Shown in pieces: positions 48,753 through 60,655 of a stretch of 64,000 nucleotides of DNA. Each line of letters starts with the position of its first letter. The first letter of the stretch is position 1. Source of the stretch: Ottelia alismoides (Eukaryota > Streptophyta > Magnoliopsida > Alismatales > Hydrocharitaceae); contig JAZKJV010002959.1 of the NCBI GenBank assembly GCA_037367405.1, positions 291,001 to 355,000 on the forward strand, read 5' to 3'. The translations under genes and the position numbers were made by a program. Below the pieces are notes generated by a model. It was given only the letters and a program-made list of their open reading frames with translations. It had not been told where the DNA came from and did not search any database.

Positions 48753-51388
48753 TACTTGACTTTTTATATATTTATGCTTTAAGTTAGTTCAATGAGTTGA
48801 AAGTTGAGATAACAGTTGACTAGGAATATTTTTCAATTGATTGTTTTATCTCCACTCCACACTAGTGATGTGCCTTACTTGCATTTAAGCCCTTTGTCAA
48901 AAGTCTCTTGAGCCGTCGATGGAGCTTCGACAAAGGTGGAGGTCGCATGTGGTTGAACTGGAAGGGAGAAGTGATATTAAAAAACTGAGTGGAGATTGAT
49001 CATTATATGTAGAGTAAATTATGAAAAGCGCCTCAACTATACCTCAATTACCAGTTGCATGACTCATTTGTGAGATGTAATAAAGAGGGTACTAAACTAC
49101 CATTTTATGATTTAACGTTGACATAAAATGATCGCAGAAGCTTAGTGAAGCTTGCATTTTGAGACAAAATTAAGATAAGACCCCTCATTATTAAATTTTA
49201 AAAAAATAAGGCTCATAACTGGGAGTCAATGTATGGGTAATGCCTTTTTTGTAATTTGCCTTTAAATATATGGTTTAACTATAATTTTTACATTTTTTTA
49301 CATGTGGATTCACATTTCAGCAAACCTGGATCTGAAATTTTCTTATTAACAAACCAATTTCAACAGTATAAATACATAGGTTTTTACAGTCGAATTTTAA
49401 GGAAATCTTGCAGACATCTTCACCTTTTTTCCGTATTAGTCTTAACATAAATGAAGGTTAATAAAGACACATGGTCCAAAGAACAAGCACACAGATGGAG
49501 AACACGTAAAGTAAATGTCAGTCCATGGCATTAGCAATATGCTAATTGGCAGGTAAGATTCAAGAGGTTGACCAATTTCAGAGAAATCAATACTGATCTG
49601 TCTCAGACCATTTTAATAACATTGTTGTTCACTGTTCACATTAATATCTCTAAAATACAAAAAAAAACATTTTAACATCTTCATACATTTTTCCATCTCG
49701 AATCATTCCTTACATTTTGCATCTCAATTCATCTTCATCTGTTAGCATGTAAGCATATCAGATATAATCCCTCCACCTCTGTGCATATCATATTAACATG
49801 TCAGTTGTATATTCATGTTAAACATAGCATCTCAATTCATGTCGGTATGTGCATTCTAACAGGTCATTTTCATCTTTTGTAGTATTGCAATCTCCTTCTA
49901 CCTTCAAATGCTATCAGCATCTCATTTGTTCTTAGTATTTACTTAAGCAACTGTTCAAATCTCATGTTTTATTATGCTGGTGAGATGCTGAGGATGTGCT
50001 AGTAGTTAAGTTGCGGGGTTGTGCTTGTGGATGCGAGGGATTAGCAGGAAATCCTCACTTCAGACCAGTGATGTAGCTTGCAGGAGAATCGCAGAGAGAA
50101 GGGTGATTGGAAGCTAGTGAAGATCCAAATGTGTGGCACTGTGGCAGAGCTCCTATACACTTGCATTGACAAGGAACTTCCAGCTTGTTTATAATTATGA
50201 CTTCACCACACCAACCACAGCTAAACATTGCCATGAAGATATTCCGAATTTAAGTAGAGGACATTACAACATCCACAAAAATTCAAATAACTAGCCTTAG
50301 TGTATTTATATCTGGATAAACTTGCTGTATTATATTCAGAGAGATTTAGCACACACAAAAAATGCTATGAATAGATATTCTTCACTATTGTCATTACACT
50401 TCTTCCATCTTCATTACTTGTTTACTGCATATAACAATAGCCAGAAAGATCTGTCGCAAATGAAACGCTGTGTATTTTCTTCAATGCCCAAATAAATACT
50501 CTATGAAATAGCAAAAAATGCTCAACGTCAGAGAATTACTTGAGCCAGCAGTGAGCTACTTCCCAGAGGAGAAAATTCTCGTTACTGAAAACTTTGAATC
50601 AAAATAAGCTCAAAGAGACTCGTATAACAACCGGAAAGCAATCAAACCATGAAGTGCAAGGATCCAATACTCCTTCAAAGTAGAGGGGGAAAGCTATCGC
50701 TAAAAGAGAGTGAGTTTAGGAAGGATAAACAGGTAGAAATCTACCACGACAGATCCCTAGAAAAGTAGTCAGTTTAGGCACACCCCATTTTGACATTTAT
50801 ATATACATAGTAGATTGTCGATTAAAGATGAATACAGAAAACGGATTTGCATATAACTTTTAAATAGCATTCTGTTAAGAAAACAAGATACATATGCATG
50901 CGATCCTCGATGTCCAACAAAAATGGAAGAAAACACGCAAGTTTGTTACAGATCAGATTCAATCAGTGATTCAGTATAATCTCGCATCCGCAATATGGGT
51001 CAATTTGTATCATGGAAATGGATGTGAAGGGTGCATCTCTATGAAGATTTATGCCCATCGAAATCTGAAACCATTTGTCCAAAAGAGGCATATGCTCTCT
51101 ACATCATTGAACTCTCGTTCGAACGATGGATAAGGAACAAGGTAGGATAACAGATAAGAAAGATTTATCCCTCATTTTTGGTTGGATAAGGAAAGAATAG
51201 ATATTGTACACAGGGACGGATGAAGTAATCACGATTTGATCACTTAACATGGGATAAAATCCCTTTATCTCGATATAAAGGGGGTAATATCCTAAATTCA
51301 AACAAGGCAAATAACATGAGAACAAGGCACACTATTCCATCGAATGATATGCATCAATTGGATATAATGTTATCACTAACATAATTGT
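48753..51388. other. Long spacer without recognised genes
   Basis: Short frames at 49256-49450, 50894-51133 and 51104-51325 show no domain. Words of the 'ggataagg / ccttatcc' type near 51130-51190 and 51250-51290 suggest another decayed MITE. The block at 49970-50220 is less AT-rich and could be an untranslated exon of an unseen gene; this is not supported further. Confidence 0.35.
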
Positions 51389-54300
51389 AGGACATAGGTT
51401 ACAAAAGAAGTTGAGGATATGTATTTGGAATATCGGCATTTTGACTGGCAAATCAATGGAGATGGTAGATACGATGGAAAGAATGAAGATTCAGATACTA
51501 TGTCTTCAAGAGATAAATAGCGTTGGAGAGAAGGCAAGGGAGATCGAGAATACAAGCTTTAAATTATGGCATTCACGTAAAGAGATGGGTAGAAATGGTG
51601 TTAGAGTGATTGTTCATAAGGATTTGAAGGATAGTGTGGTTGATGTGCAAAGATTTGAGGATTGGATTATTTTGCTAAAATTGGTGTTGGAAGAAGAAGT
51701 TATGAATGTAATCTCAGTTTATGCGTCGCAAGTTGGTTCAGAGGAAAAGATTAAACAAGTTTTTTTAGGAGAATTTGCAAAAAATTATGCAACGAATCCC
51801 ACAAAGAAAGATGATTTGCCTATGTGGAGATCTTAATGGATATGTGCGGAAAGGATGCTTTAGGTATGCTAGTGTTCATAGAGGTCATGGCTTCAATGAT
51901 AAAAATGAAGAGGGAAAAGTCATTCTAGATTTTGTAACGGCTTATGACCTTTTCATAGCAAACACTCTCTTCACGAAGAGGGAGGAGCATTTAATTACTT
52001 ATAAGAGTGGCCCAACTAAAACACATATAGATTACTTTGTGATGAGAAGAAGAGATCGATTGATTATGAACGAGCTGACTAGTCATATTCAGGATGAGAT
52101 ACCTTGGTGTATGTTATTTGCCGATGATATTGTTTTGATTTATGAGACACGAAATGGAGTAAATGAGGAGCTGGAGCTTTAGAGACATGCCTTTGACTCC
52201 ACCATTTCCGCGTGATGAGAAGAGATCGATTGTGTTGCACAGATCGCGAAGTACTCAAAATTGTTCGAATTATAGAGGTATCAAACTGATGAGTCATACT
52301 ATGAAAATCCAGAAACATGTGATCGAAATAAGGATGAGGAAAGTTTCCAAAGTAACTGAAAATCAGTTTGAATTCATCCCAGATCACTCAACTATTGAAG
52401 CTGTCCACTTGTTGCTGAGAACAATGAGGATTTATAAAGCTAAAAAGAAGAACCTCCGTACATTGCTTTGGAGAAAGCTTATGATTCAGTCTAGGGAGAT
52501 TTTGTGGAGAATTTTGGGAGGAGACAAGTACCTATCCTATACATTAACCTTGTGATTAATATGTATGACGGGGCTTCATCTTGTGTAACAATCCAGTTTG
52601 GGAAGACAATCTATTTTAACATCAGTATCAATCTGCATCAAGGTTCGGCTTTGAGTCCTTTTACTTTGATTATGGACGATATGACTAGTCATATTCAGGA
52701 TGAGATACCTTGGTGTATGTTATTTGTCGATGATATTGTTTTGATTTATGAGACACGAGATGGAGTAAATGAGAAGCTGGAGGTTCAGAGACATGCCTTA
52801 GATTCCACCATTTCCGCATGATGAGAAGAAGAGATCGACTGTGTCGCAGAGATCGCGAAGTAATCATAAGAGAAAGCGTGACATCTCAACATCGCTTGCT
52901 AATCATGGATGCGCAAATAAAAGGTTGGCAAAAAAGAGCATGGTTCCCAAGATTATTAAAACTAAATGGTGGAATCTTCAATTGAAGCAATCAAGCTTCA
53001 AGGAGGTTTTAGATGAGTTATCTTCATATTGTAGTGGAAGTGAAAACAAGTTGTGGGAGGCGGTAGCATCTTGTATTTGAAGGGTAGCTGAAGAAATGTT
53101 AGATGAGTCGAACGGAAGCATTTCTGGCCAAAACAAGGCTTGGTGTGGAGTGAAGGAGCGCAAGAGAAGCTTAAATTAAAAGAGCTTGCTTTAAATCTAT
53201 GAATAAATATAGAACAGAGGAAAATATCACAAACTACAAAATAACGAAGAAGGAAGCAAAGAAGGTTGTAAGTGAAGCCAAGTTGAAAGCTTATGAAGTT
53301 TTGTACAAAAAGCTTGACTCGAAGGAGGAGTAGAATGATATATTCAGATTGGCCAAAAGCAAAAGAAAGAAAGATCAGAGTTGTTTCACATGTGAGATGC
53401 ATCATGGATGAGGAAAGCCATGTATTTGTTACTCAAAAGGATTTTTTTGAAAAGTTACTCAAAAGGATATATATACTAGATGGAAGAAGTATTTCCATAA
53501 GTTTTTTTTGTTTTTTTTTGAAATGACGGGATGAACCTCCAATAAAGGCTCATACAATACTCGCCCTTGAGATTCAAACCCTGGTCTCCCTTGTGGTAGA
53601 CTTTTTAAAAAAAGCGATAAAAAACGGTTCATTCATCAAGCAACTGACCAGAAATATGAGTTCAAGACTTCAAGTTCTAGTCCAGAATAAGGGTCACTGC
53701 ACATCTTGCAGTTAAGACAATGCCCCATAAATACTACAAAATCAAAAGTTCAGATCACATCGAAGATACCACAAAAAGAGACAAAGCAAGTCACAGATGC
53801 AGTCACAAAATAAAAACACATAAGCTCAGAGTGCCAAAAGGATGTGGCTTTGATCACTGCAAGCCCAAGCGGTTAGCTGCCTCCCCCCTGCTTCTTCTGA
53901 TCAGAGCCACCAATAGGTGAATGGTCCATAATGATCATGCTCTTGGGAAACCAGGAATATGCAAAACAGAGTATGCGGTTCGAAAAACCAAAAATTAAAT
54001 CGCACGTAGAGGCTAAAATCATCCGAAATAGGGAAAGTGGGGTGAATCCCACGAAAGTTAATCAGAATCTTCTACTAGGGGTAAAGTACATCCCACACGC
54101 GCCCATGCAATAGACATCCACCGCTACCAACAGACCATTCACTGGGTTTATTTTCCATAAGTTTTTCATTGGGGAAGGGAATTAAGAGATTACTTTGAGA
54201 GGTCTTGTTGGTAGTGAATGTTACATGAATCGTGCAAGCTATAGACGGATACAAAGGAAGTATATGATTCTTTAAAGGTTATGAAACCTAGGAAAGGGAT

Positions 54301-55735
54301 AGGAGCTAATGACACTCCTATAGAAGTTTGGAGAGTTCTAGGTAAACGAGATTTGACTTGGTTCACAATATTCAATGTTATTTGACGAAGCAAGAAAATA
54401 CCAGAAGAATGGAGGAGACGCATTGTGGTGCCTCTTTATAAGAATATAGGAAACAATCAAAATTGTTTGAATTATAGAGGTATCAAATTGATGAGTCATA
54501 CTATGAAAATCCAGGAACGTGTGATCGAAATAAGGTTGAGGAAAGTTTCCAAAGTAACTGAAATCAATTTGAATTCATCCCCGATCACTCAACTATTGAA
54601 GCTATCCACTTGTTGCTGAAAAAAATGAAGATTTATAAAGCTAACAAGAAGAACCTCCATACATTGCTTTGGAGAAAGCTTATGATTCAGTCTTTAGGGA
54701 GATTTTGTGGAGAATACTGGGAAAAAATAAGTACCTATCCTATACATTAACCTTGTGATTGATATGGATGACGGGGCTTCATCTTGTGTAACAATCCAGT
54801 TTGGGAAGACAATCTATTTTAACATCAGTATCAATCTGCATCAAGGTTCGGCTTTGAGTCCATTCCTTTTTACTTTGATTATGAACGATCTGACTAGTCA
54901 TATTCAGGATGAGATACCTTGGTGTATGTTATTTGCCAATGATATTGTTTTGATTTATGAGACACGAGATGGAGTAAATGAGAAGCTGGAGCTTTAGAGA
55001 CGCCTTAGATACTACAAGATTTCGTATAAGTAGGTCTAAGACTGAATATATGGAGTACATATTTGATGGAAACAACAGTGAATGACTCGAAGTGAACATT
55101 GGAGATGACAACATTCAAAAAAATATTATTTTAAATAACTAGGACCTATTTTACAATGGGATGAGAAAATTGGTGGAGATGTTACTCAAAGAATACATGC
55201 AGGTTGGCTAAAGTGGAGAGGAGTCTCTATTTCTTTGTGATAAGAAAATCCTTTTGAAAGTCAAAGGAAAGTATTACAAAGCAGTCGCGAAACCTTCTAT
55301 ACTTTATGGACCAGAATGTTAACATATAAATCACAGACTTGTACAGAGAATGACAGTAGCAAAAATGAAAATGCTAAGATGGATGCATTACCATACACAA
55401 AAAAAATCAAATTCGGAATGATGCAATCAGAATGAAAGTTGTTGTAGATCCGATAGAGGATAAGATGAGAGAAAATTGCTTAAAATGCTTTGATCATTTG
55501 CGAAGAAGGTTAGCTGATGCACTAGTTAGAAGATGCGAGATTTGGGATATTGAGCCAGTTAAGAGCAGGCGAGGAGGCCCAAGAAGTGTTGAAATGCGAC
55601 TATTCGAAGAGATCTTAGTTATTTGGATTTAAGCCCGAGAATTACCTAAAATAAATCCGAATGGATGCAAAAAAATCCATGTAGCCGACCCTACTTAATT
55701 GTGGAAAAAAATTTCTCGTTATTGTTGTGAACCTA
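51389..55735 (+). pseudogene. RTE-type non-LTR retrotransposon, rearranged remnant
   Basis: The endonuclease domain runs from about 51411 to 52068: 'WNIGILTGKSMEMVDTM', 'LQEIN', 'SVYASQ', then after a frameshift near 51790 'CGDLNGYV' and 'REEHLITYKSG'. Reverse transcriptase text then occurs in pieces out of normal order. An isolated FADD segment is at 52076-52180, an RT block with FVDD is at about 52214-52816, the endonuclease-RT linker is at about 52820-53490, and the expected RT block with FAND is at about 54170-55020. The C-terminal tail with 'APIEDKMREN'-like text (here 'DPIEDKMREN') begins near 55445 and ends near 55735. The middle is interrupted at 53507-54151. Stops throughout and a lost catalytic Asp in the third copy make it dead. 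Confidence 0.8.
53507..54151 (-). mobile_element. Retroposed sequence with 15-bp target duplication, inside the RTE element
   Basis: The insertion is bounded by tttccataagttttt at 53492-53506 and 54152-54166. On the minus strand it ends in an A-rich tail (the T runs at 53507-53519 on the plus strand), as expected for a product of target-primed reverse transcription. About 70 bases before the tail, the minus strand reads 'gggtttgaatctc', similar to a Pol III B box but at the wrong end for a tRNA-derived SINE. A short minus frame MDHSPIGGSDQKKQGGGS ends near 53858, followed by 3'-UTR-like text. It could be a retrocopied transcript or an undescribed SINE. Confidence 0.6.
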
Positions 55736-56361
55736 AATGTAAGACACGGGAATATGAAAGGATAAAAGAGTTTCTCTATCTTTTCTATATCAAAGCAATA
55801 AACATTAATTGCAAGGCCAGGAATGATCGAGTTGAAATAATTAGATACCATTCCTTAAGAAACAGATGCGGTACATCTAATTCCATTAAACAACTCAACC
55901 AGAAAGACAACTAGTCCACGTTTAGCAACTCGATTCATAAACAGAATATCTGAAAATCAAGCGAGAGATGAGGATTACCAGACATGAAGAACTTTGAGAA
56001 AGCCCCAACCTTCTAATTTCTAACATGGAAAATTTTACATGGCAGAGTACTTGACTGGTTCACCATTAAACTGGTTAGACAGACGCTGATTTCTGAGTAA
56101 TCACCATAGCGGAATTGATAAGCACTATTGGCATTTGCACACCTGATTATTTTTCTGTACTAATATAACCACTGTATATGTACCAAAGTGGTATACTGAG
56201 AAGGATGGTTGATAACCACAATAAGAATGCGTCATTCTAAATTACATACCAAATAGGTGTATAGTTCAGTTTCAGCAAATAAGAATTGCTGAGAAAATCA
56301 CAACTCACATATTTTTTACTCATAAGCAAGCAATAAGGATATATGTCAATTCCTGTAGTGC
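55736..56361. other. Spacer, no gene recognised
   Basis: A 71-codon frame at 55699-55914 includes the tail of the RTE element. Nothing else was recognised up to the outer hAT element. Confidence 0.4.
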
Positions 56362-56369
56362 CTTGCTAC

Positions 56370-58066
56370 CAAGGTTTGAAAAAACGAAACGTGAAACAAG
56401 GCATTTTCCCTGGAGGCGAGGTGTAGCCTCCAGGCGGTCGAGGTGTAAGCCTCAGTTTGTATAGGAAAATACAGTGTTCAGAAAGTCGGCCTAGGCGGCT
56501 GCATATGCGGCCGCATATGCGTAGGCGGACCCCCCACCGCACCGAGTATACTATACTCGGTCAATATGCGGGCCAGGGAGTATATGCGGCCGAGTAATCC
56601 GCATATGCGGCCGCATATGCGGCCGCATATGTAATAGAGATGACTCTCTGCTTCTCCTCCACCTTCTTGACTTGCACATGGGTTGCTCCTCCACCATCTG
56701 TTTCTTCTCTGCCAAGGTTTGTTGATTGACTATTTAGCTCTAAAACTCTCTATTTTTTAGATTTAACAACGACTCTATTTTTTTAGACTCTCCAACGACA
56801 GTTTTGACTTTTACATTATCTCATAATTGCATGAATATAGAATAAATTGTGTGTTTATCTTAGATCTTTTTGAGGATAAAATGATAGATGTCAGATTTGC
56901 ATGGAATTTTTAACTGCACAGAATAAATTACATATATTTAATTTAAATGGTTGAATTTTTTAATATTTGACTTTGAGTAAAAATACACCATTTACTAAAA
57001 TATGAAGGTCCATGGATGTGTTTACAACCAATGTTATACTTCCAAAAAAGGTTACCTTCCAATTTAGACAAGGATATCCACCATTTTTTTCTATCTTCAA
57101 TCAATTTACAACATTTTTTACTCTCACCACCGTTAACTTAACATATTTGTCTTTTGGAAATGAATGGCATTTAAAAATGCTTTGGTTGATATCACATTGT
57201 ACAAAAAATTCTTCACTTCATATTTATTCCATGTTATATTTTTTAAACATAAATATCTAATGTTTGAAATTATTACTATATTTTTAATTAATTTTAATTA
57301 AAATAATAGAAACCGCATAATCCGCATATACTTCCGCATATACTTCCGCCTACCCGCTTACTCGCTCCAGACCGCCTGACCGAACGAATACCGCATACCG
57401 ACTTTCTGAACCTTGGGAAAATAATTACAAAAATTATACTAAATATACTTATTGATGAAATAATCTAATCGACATAATAAGATATAATTGTAATATATTA
57501 TGAAATTATGAAGATAAGAACATGAAAAAAATGATATGTCAATTCCATAAACCTTTCTACTAAATGTTTACCCAATCAAAAAGGAAATCATTAGCTATAA
57601 CTATCACTAAAATATTTATCAAAGAGGTAGTCATTGGATATAGTTGTCATTAAAGATATCCGAGATGTTGATATGAATCATATGATTTGAATCCTAATCG
57701 TATGTTATGTTGAACCTAGTTGAAGAACAGTCCGATGTCCCCTTTACCACCATACCTTATCAATACAGGGGCCTCGCTGCTAATGGTAAATATGAATATG
57801 AAAGGGGTCAAATTTAAGCACTCATCTTGCATAAATATATCCTCAACTAGGCCTTTATAAGCATCTAAATTTTCTTAAAAAAATGCACAGTAAATCCCTA
57901 ACACCTCATGTACCACCTCGACCCGCCTCACCGCCTCGATCGCCTTGGACATCCACGGCGCTCACCCTATCCAGGGGGTCTGAGGTGGTCGCCTCGAGGC
58001 TCTTTGGCTCCACCACATTTCGCCTCGAGCGCATTTGCACATCGAGGCACATTTTTTCAAACAATG
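56370..58066. mobile_element. Outer hAT-like element, non-autonomous
   Basis: The left end is CAAGGTTTGAAAAAACG; the right end, reverse complemented, is CATTGTTTGAAAAAATG. The flanks are 8 bp with one mismatch (cttgctac at 56362-56369, attgctac at 58067-58074). Subterminal 'gcctcgag / ggaggcgagg' repeats lie at both ends (about 56410-56450 and 57900-58050). It carries an inner hAT insertion of 944 bp plus 8 bp duplication, so the original length was near 745 bp. No transposase is encoded. It lies about 275 bp beyond the stop codon of the GnT-II gene. Confidence 0.75.
56472..57415. mobile_element. Inner hAT element nested in the outer one
   Basis: The ends are CAGTGTTCAGAAAGTCGG and, reverse complemented, CAAGGTTCAGAAAGTCGG. 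A perfect 8-bp duplication, ggaaaata, lies at 56464-56471 and 57416-57423. The left subterminal region has repeated palindromes of the type GCATATGCGGCCGCATATGC (about 56500-56632), and the right has 'ccgcatatacttccgcatat' variants (about 57315-57350), likely transposase-binding repeats. The AT-rich interior, including the 82-codon frame at 57012-57260, encodes nothing recognised. Confidence 0.85.
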
Positions 58067-58342
58067 ATTGCTACACAATCAACATATGAGAATCTCTAAA
58101 CACAAAATAACAAGAGATTGAGAATCAAAATACTAAAAAACTTCAAGGAAACAAAAGACATTTGATTAGTCATTATTCTAATAAAGTATAAGATGTACAC
58201 AAATAATAAAAGATACAGCTAACTCAGTATGAAAATTAAGCATTCAGTTTCTTCTCAAGAAGCTTTTCTGTGGAACTCGAACCTACAGTCGTATAAGGCA
58301 AAGTATAAAAAAGTGAGGATCAAGTGTCTCCTCTAATGAACA

Positions 58343-59701
58343 CTACTTAACATTGTACATGCGAGCAAAACTCAAGCAAAGCTGGTGGTCCCTCTCATCT
58401 CCCCACCCTCCCCAGCCCTTGAATCCAGGCTGGTAACCAGTTTGCTTTTCATATTTGTAAAGACCCCATCCTGCATTGATGTTTGGAATTGTATCAATGT
58501 GATCCAGTTGAAAATTTACCTCGCCATTATCGATGCACGCACTGCTCTTCCCTTGACCCTGGTGAAGTCCGCACTTTCCAAAATGTGCCGCGCTTCTCCG
58601 AGGTCCTCTTAGGGAATAAACAGGACTACCAAATGATGGATAGACAGTAGCCCACATAGTTATATCCCAGTTATAATCATCAAAGTAACAAAATCCTCTA
58701 GCTTTCGAGTGGATGGTGCTCCAGACCGTCCTGTTAAAGGTATACCCGACGTTCCCAGCTTTCTCCGCAATCAAGTTCTCCCACCCTTCTCCTTTGGAGT
58801 TCACATCAGAGGGTGCCAGATTCGCAGCGAAGCACTCTGGACACTTTGAAGCTTTCAACATCGACAACAATTGGATATTTCTATATGCATTGGGATAGAT
58901 ATAATGATCCTCTTCAATGAAGAGAATATGACCGGAAAATCCTCTTGTCTCCTCCAAACCATCCCACACAGTGTTCATCATCCACCACCAGTGGTGCTTT
59001 AAAGACACGATCTTCGGAGATCGATGGTTCCCATACTGATCAGCATTACCAGTGCAATTCTTCTCCCGCGGGTCATCCTTATCCTGGCAATCCCCAGCAG
59101 AAACTCCTGGAAAGCTTCCCTTAAATACATGAGGCGAAAAGGGAGCATAAATCTGCTTCACTTGACAGAACTTGATGCTCTTGATGATCCTGTCCATTTC
59201 CTTGAAATATCCATCATGGCTGACAATAAGCAAGGTCTCCTTGATCCCCTCGACCTTCGATAGGCTATCGACGACCACTTTGAGATACTGCGGTCGGTTG
59301 TGAACGTACAAAACGATCTTAACATGATCCTTCGCCAATTTAGGGAAAAGTTCCAAGTTTCTTGGTGGCAAATGGTTCCCTCTATCCAATTCAATGGAAA
59401 GCTGAGGCCTCTGAGGAAGCCCAGCAAGCAAATCCCTCTTTACAAAACTAAGATTCCCAACAAAACCAAACTCATCAGTTCTTACTCCATATGCAAATTT
59501 TGAGTCCAAGTTATCAACTTTGTCCTCAAATGAGAAATTGCATAGACTCGAGGTTCCAATCAACCTTACAGCCAACACAAGGATCCCCAACAAAACAACC
59601 AACTTCAGGGGCAACATCCGCCTGGAAGATGCATCTCTCAGTCGAGGCCTCTTGAGAAAAACCATACCTTCTAAAATCCGAATTGAGGATCCAATCAACA
59701 A
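58343..59701 (-). CDS. MGAT2: Alpha-1,6-mannosyl-glycoprotein 2-beta-N-acetylglucosaminyltransferase (GnT-II), single exon
   Basis: Adds GlcNAc in beta-1,2 linkage to the alpha-1,6 mannose arm of N-glycans, an obligatory step towards complex glycans in the medial Golgi. The protein is a type II membrane protein: a short basic N-tail, a hydrophobic anchor at about residues 30-49 ('LPLKLVVLLGILVLAV' type), a stem, then the GT16 catalytic domain. Family landmarks are 'IVLYVHNRPQYLKVV' (129), 'IVSHDGYF' (159), 'KHHWWWMMNTVWDGLEE' (235), the metal-binding EED in 'FIEEDHYIYP' (261), 'FDDYNWDITMW' (340) and 'HFGKCGLHQG' (373). At 452 residues it matches plant homologues in length. The first ATG is at 59701; the Met at residue 13, just before 'KRPRLRD', is an alternative start. 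The frame is open throughout with no intron and looks functional. Nested hAT elements lie 3' of it and a Pack-MULE lies 5'. Confidence 0.95.
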   Translation of the reverse strand: MLIGSSIRILEGMVFLKRPRLRDASSRRMLPLKLVVLLGILVLAVRLIGTSSLCNFSFEDKVDNLDSKFAYGVRTDEFGFVGNLSFVKRDLLAGLPQRPQLSIELDRGNHLPPRNLELFPKLAKDHVKIVLYVHNRPQYLKVVVDSLSKVEGIKETLLIVSHDGYFKEMDRIIKSIKFCQVKQIYAPFSPHVFKGSFPGVSAGDCQDKDDPREKNCTGNADQYGNHRSPKIVSLKHHWWWMMNTVWDGLEETRGFSGHILFIEEDHYIYPNAYRNIQLLSMLKASKCPECFAANLAPSDVNSKGEGWENLIAEKAGNVGYTFNRTVWSTIHSKARGFCYFDDYNWDITMWATVYPSFGSPVYSLRGPRRSAAHFGKCGLHQGQGKSSACIDNGEVNFQLDHIDTIPNINAGWGLYKYEKQTGYQPGFKGWGGWGDERDHQLCLSFARMYNVK

Positions 59702-60258
59702 CTAACAGCTTCCATATCCAGAGTGCCCAAAAAAAAGTGGGTACCAATCAAAACATCCGAGAACTTCAAAACAAAGAGAAAGGTACCGCCTTTTTCTCAA
59801 ATCGCCGGAACCTAATTGCCAAACTGGAGAGCTGCATCTGGAGTGCAAATCCACCGGGAAGAAGCCATATTTAAGGATTTTGCGAGGCTTTGGTGACGAG
59901 AGGACGCGAATCCGGGAGAGGAGAGTAGATGGGCTGATCGAAATGGTGAGATTTATGTCGGATTTGATCGGTTTTCGGTGGTAAAAGTGTCAGGATGATG
60001 TGAAAAGAGGAGACTTTATGAGCTCCTCGTGGTCTTCAGGACGTTGGAAACTTGGAACGCGGAATGGGCACATGAAATAGAGTGTGGTCACCGTATATTG
60101 CGCTCACCGCTCATCGAACCTGGGACCCGGCGATCTGCTGCAATTTCTATGGACGGTTTTGTGGCTTATGATCACCGGCAGTGATGAGATCTGACAGTAA
60201 TTGGAAGACCAGTTCCGAGGTGAGCTTTAAGATAGAGGTTTGGACGTAGTGCCTCTTT
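59702..60258 (-). promoter_or_regulatory. Upstream region of the GnT-II gene
   Basis: This 557-bp stretch must hold the 5' untranslated region and proximal promoter, because the Pack-MULE begins immediately beyond it. A weak TTAAATAT on the minus strand near 59866-59873 is the only TATA-like word. The remainder is moderately GC-rich without a recognised element. Confidence 0.4.
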
Positions 60259-60617
60259 TTCCTTTTTGGGATTTTTACCCGGCAGAACCTTTAATCTTTT
60301 GCAATTACCGCTACGACCTTCGAAACATCGTAATTCCTCCTTAGACCCCGTAAACTTGTTAACCTTTACCCTACAGACCATGTGGTTAACCACCATCCAT
60401 GTAGCCGTTAAAACTAATCGAATTCTGTTATCTTCTTTTACATAATACCCATTTTAGTTATCAAATTTACTAAAGGTACCATCTCCTCACCTAAACAGCC
60501 CCCCCGGTTGAAGCCCCCCCCGGCATCATTCATCCCACCGAGTTTCGAAGAGCGAGAGAGGGAGTTGTGACAGAGTTTTATTTTCTACCGTCGAACGAGG
60601 TCGATGGCTGAGGTTTG

Positions 60618-60654
60618 GTGTGATCATGTCGTCTCTAATTTCGAGCTGGGCCCG
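60618..60654 (+). repeat. 37-bp direct repeat, left copy, at the edge of the captured fragment
   Basis: An identical 37-bp sequence beginning 'gtgtgatcatgtcgtctc' occurs at 60618-60654 and 61394-61430, immediately outside both ends of the lyase fragment. Its right copy takes the place of the expected lyase sequence after 'GQCD'. Confidence 0.9.
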
Positions 60655-60655
60655 G

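Noticed and set aside
53580..53620. tRNA-like B-box word on the minus strand as a tRNA gene or SINE promoter
   Set aside because: No A box or cloverleaf could be traced, and the word lies next to the A-rich tail, the wrong end for a tRNA-derived SINE head.
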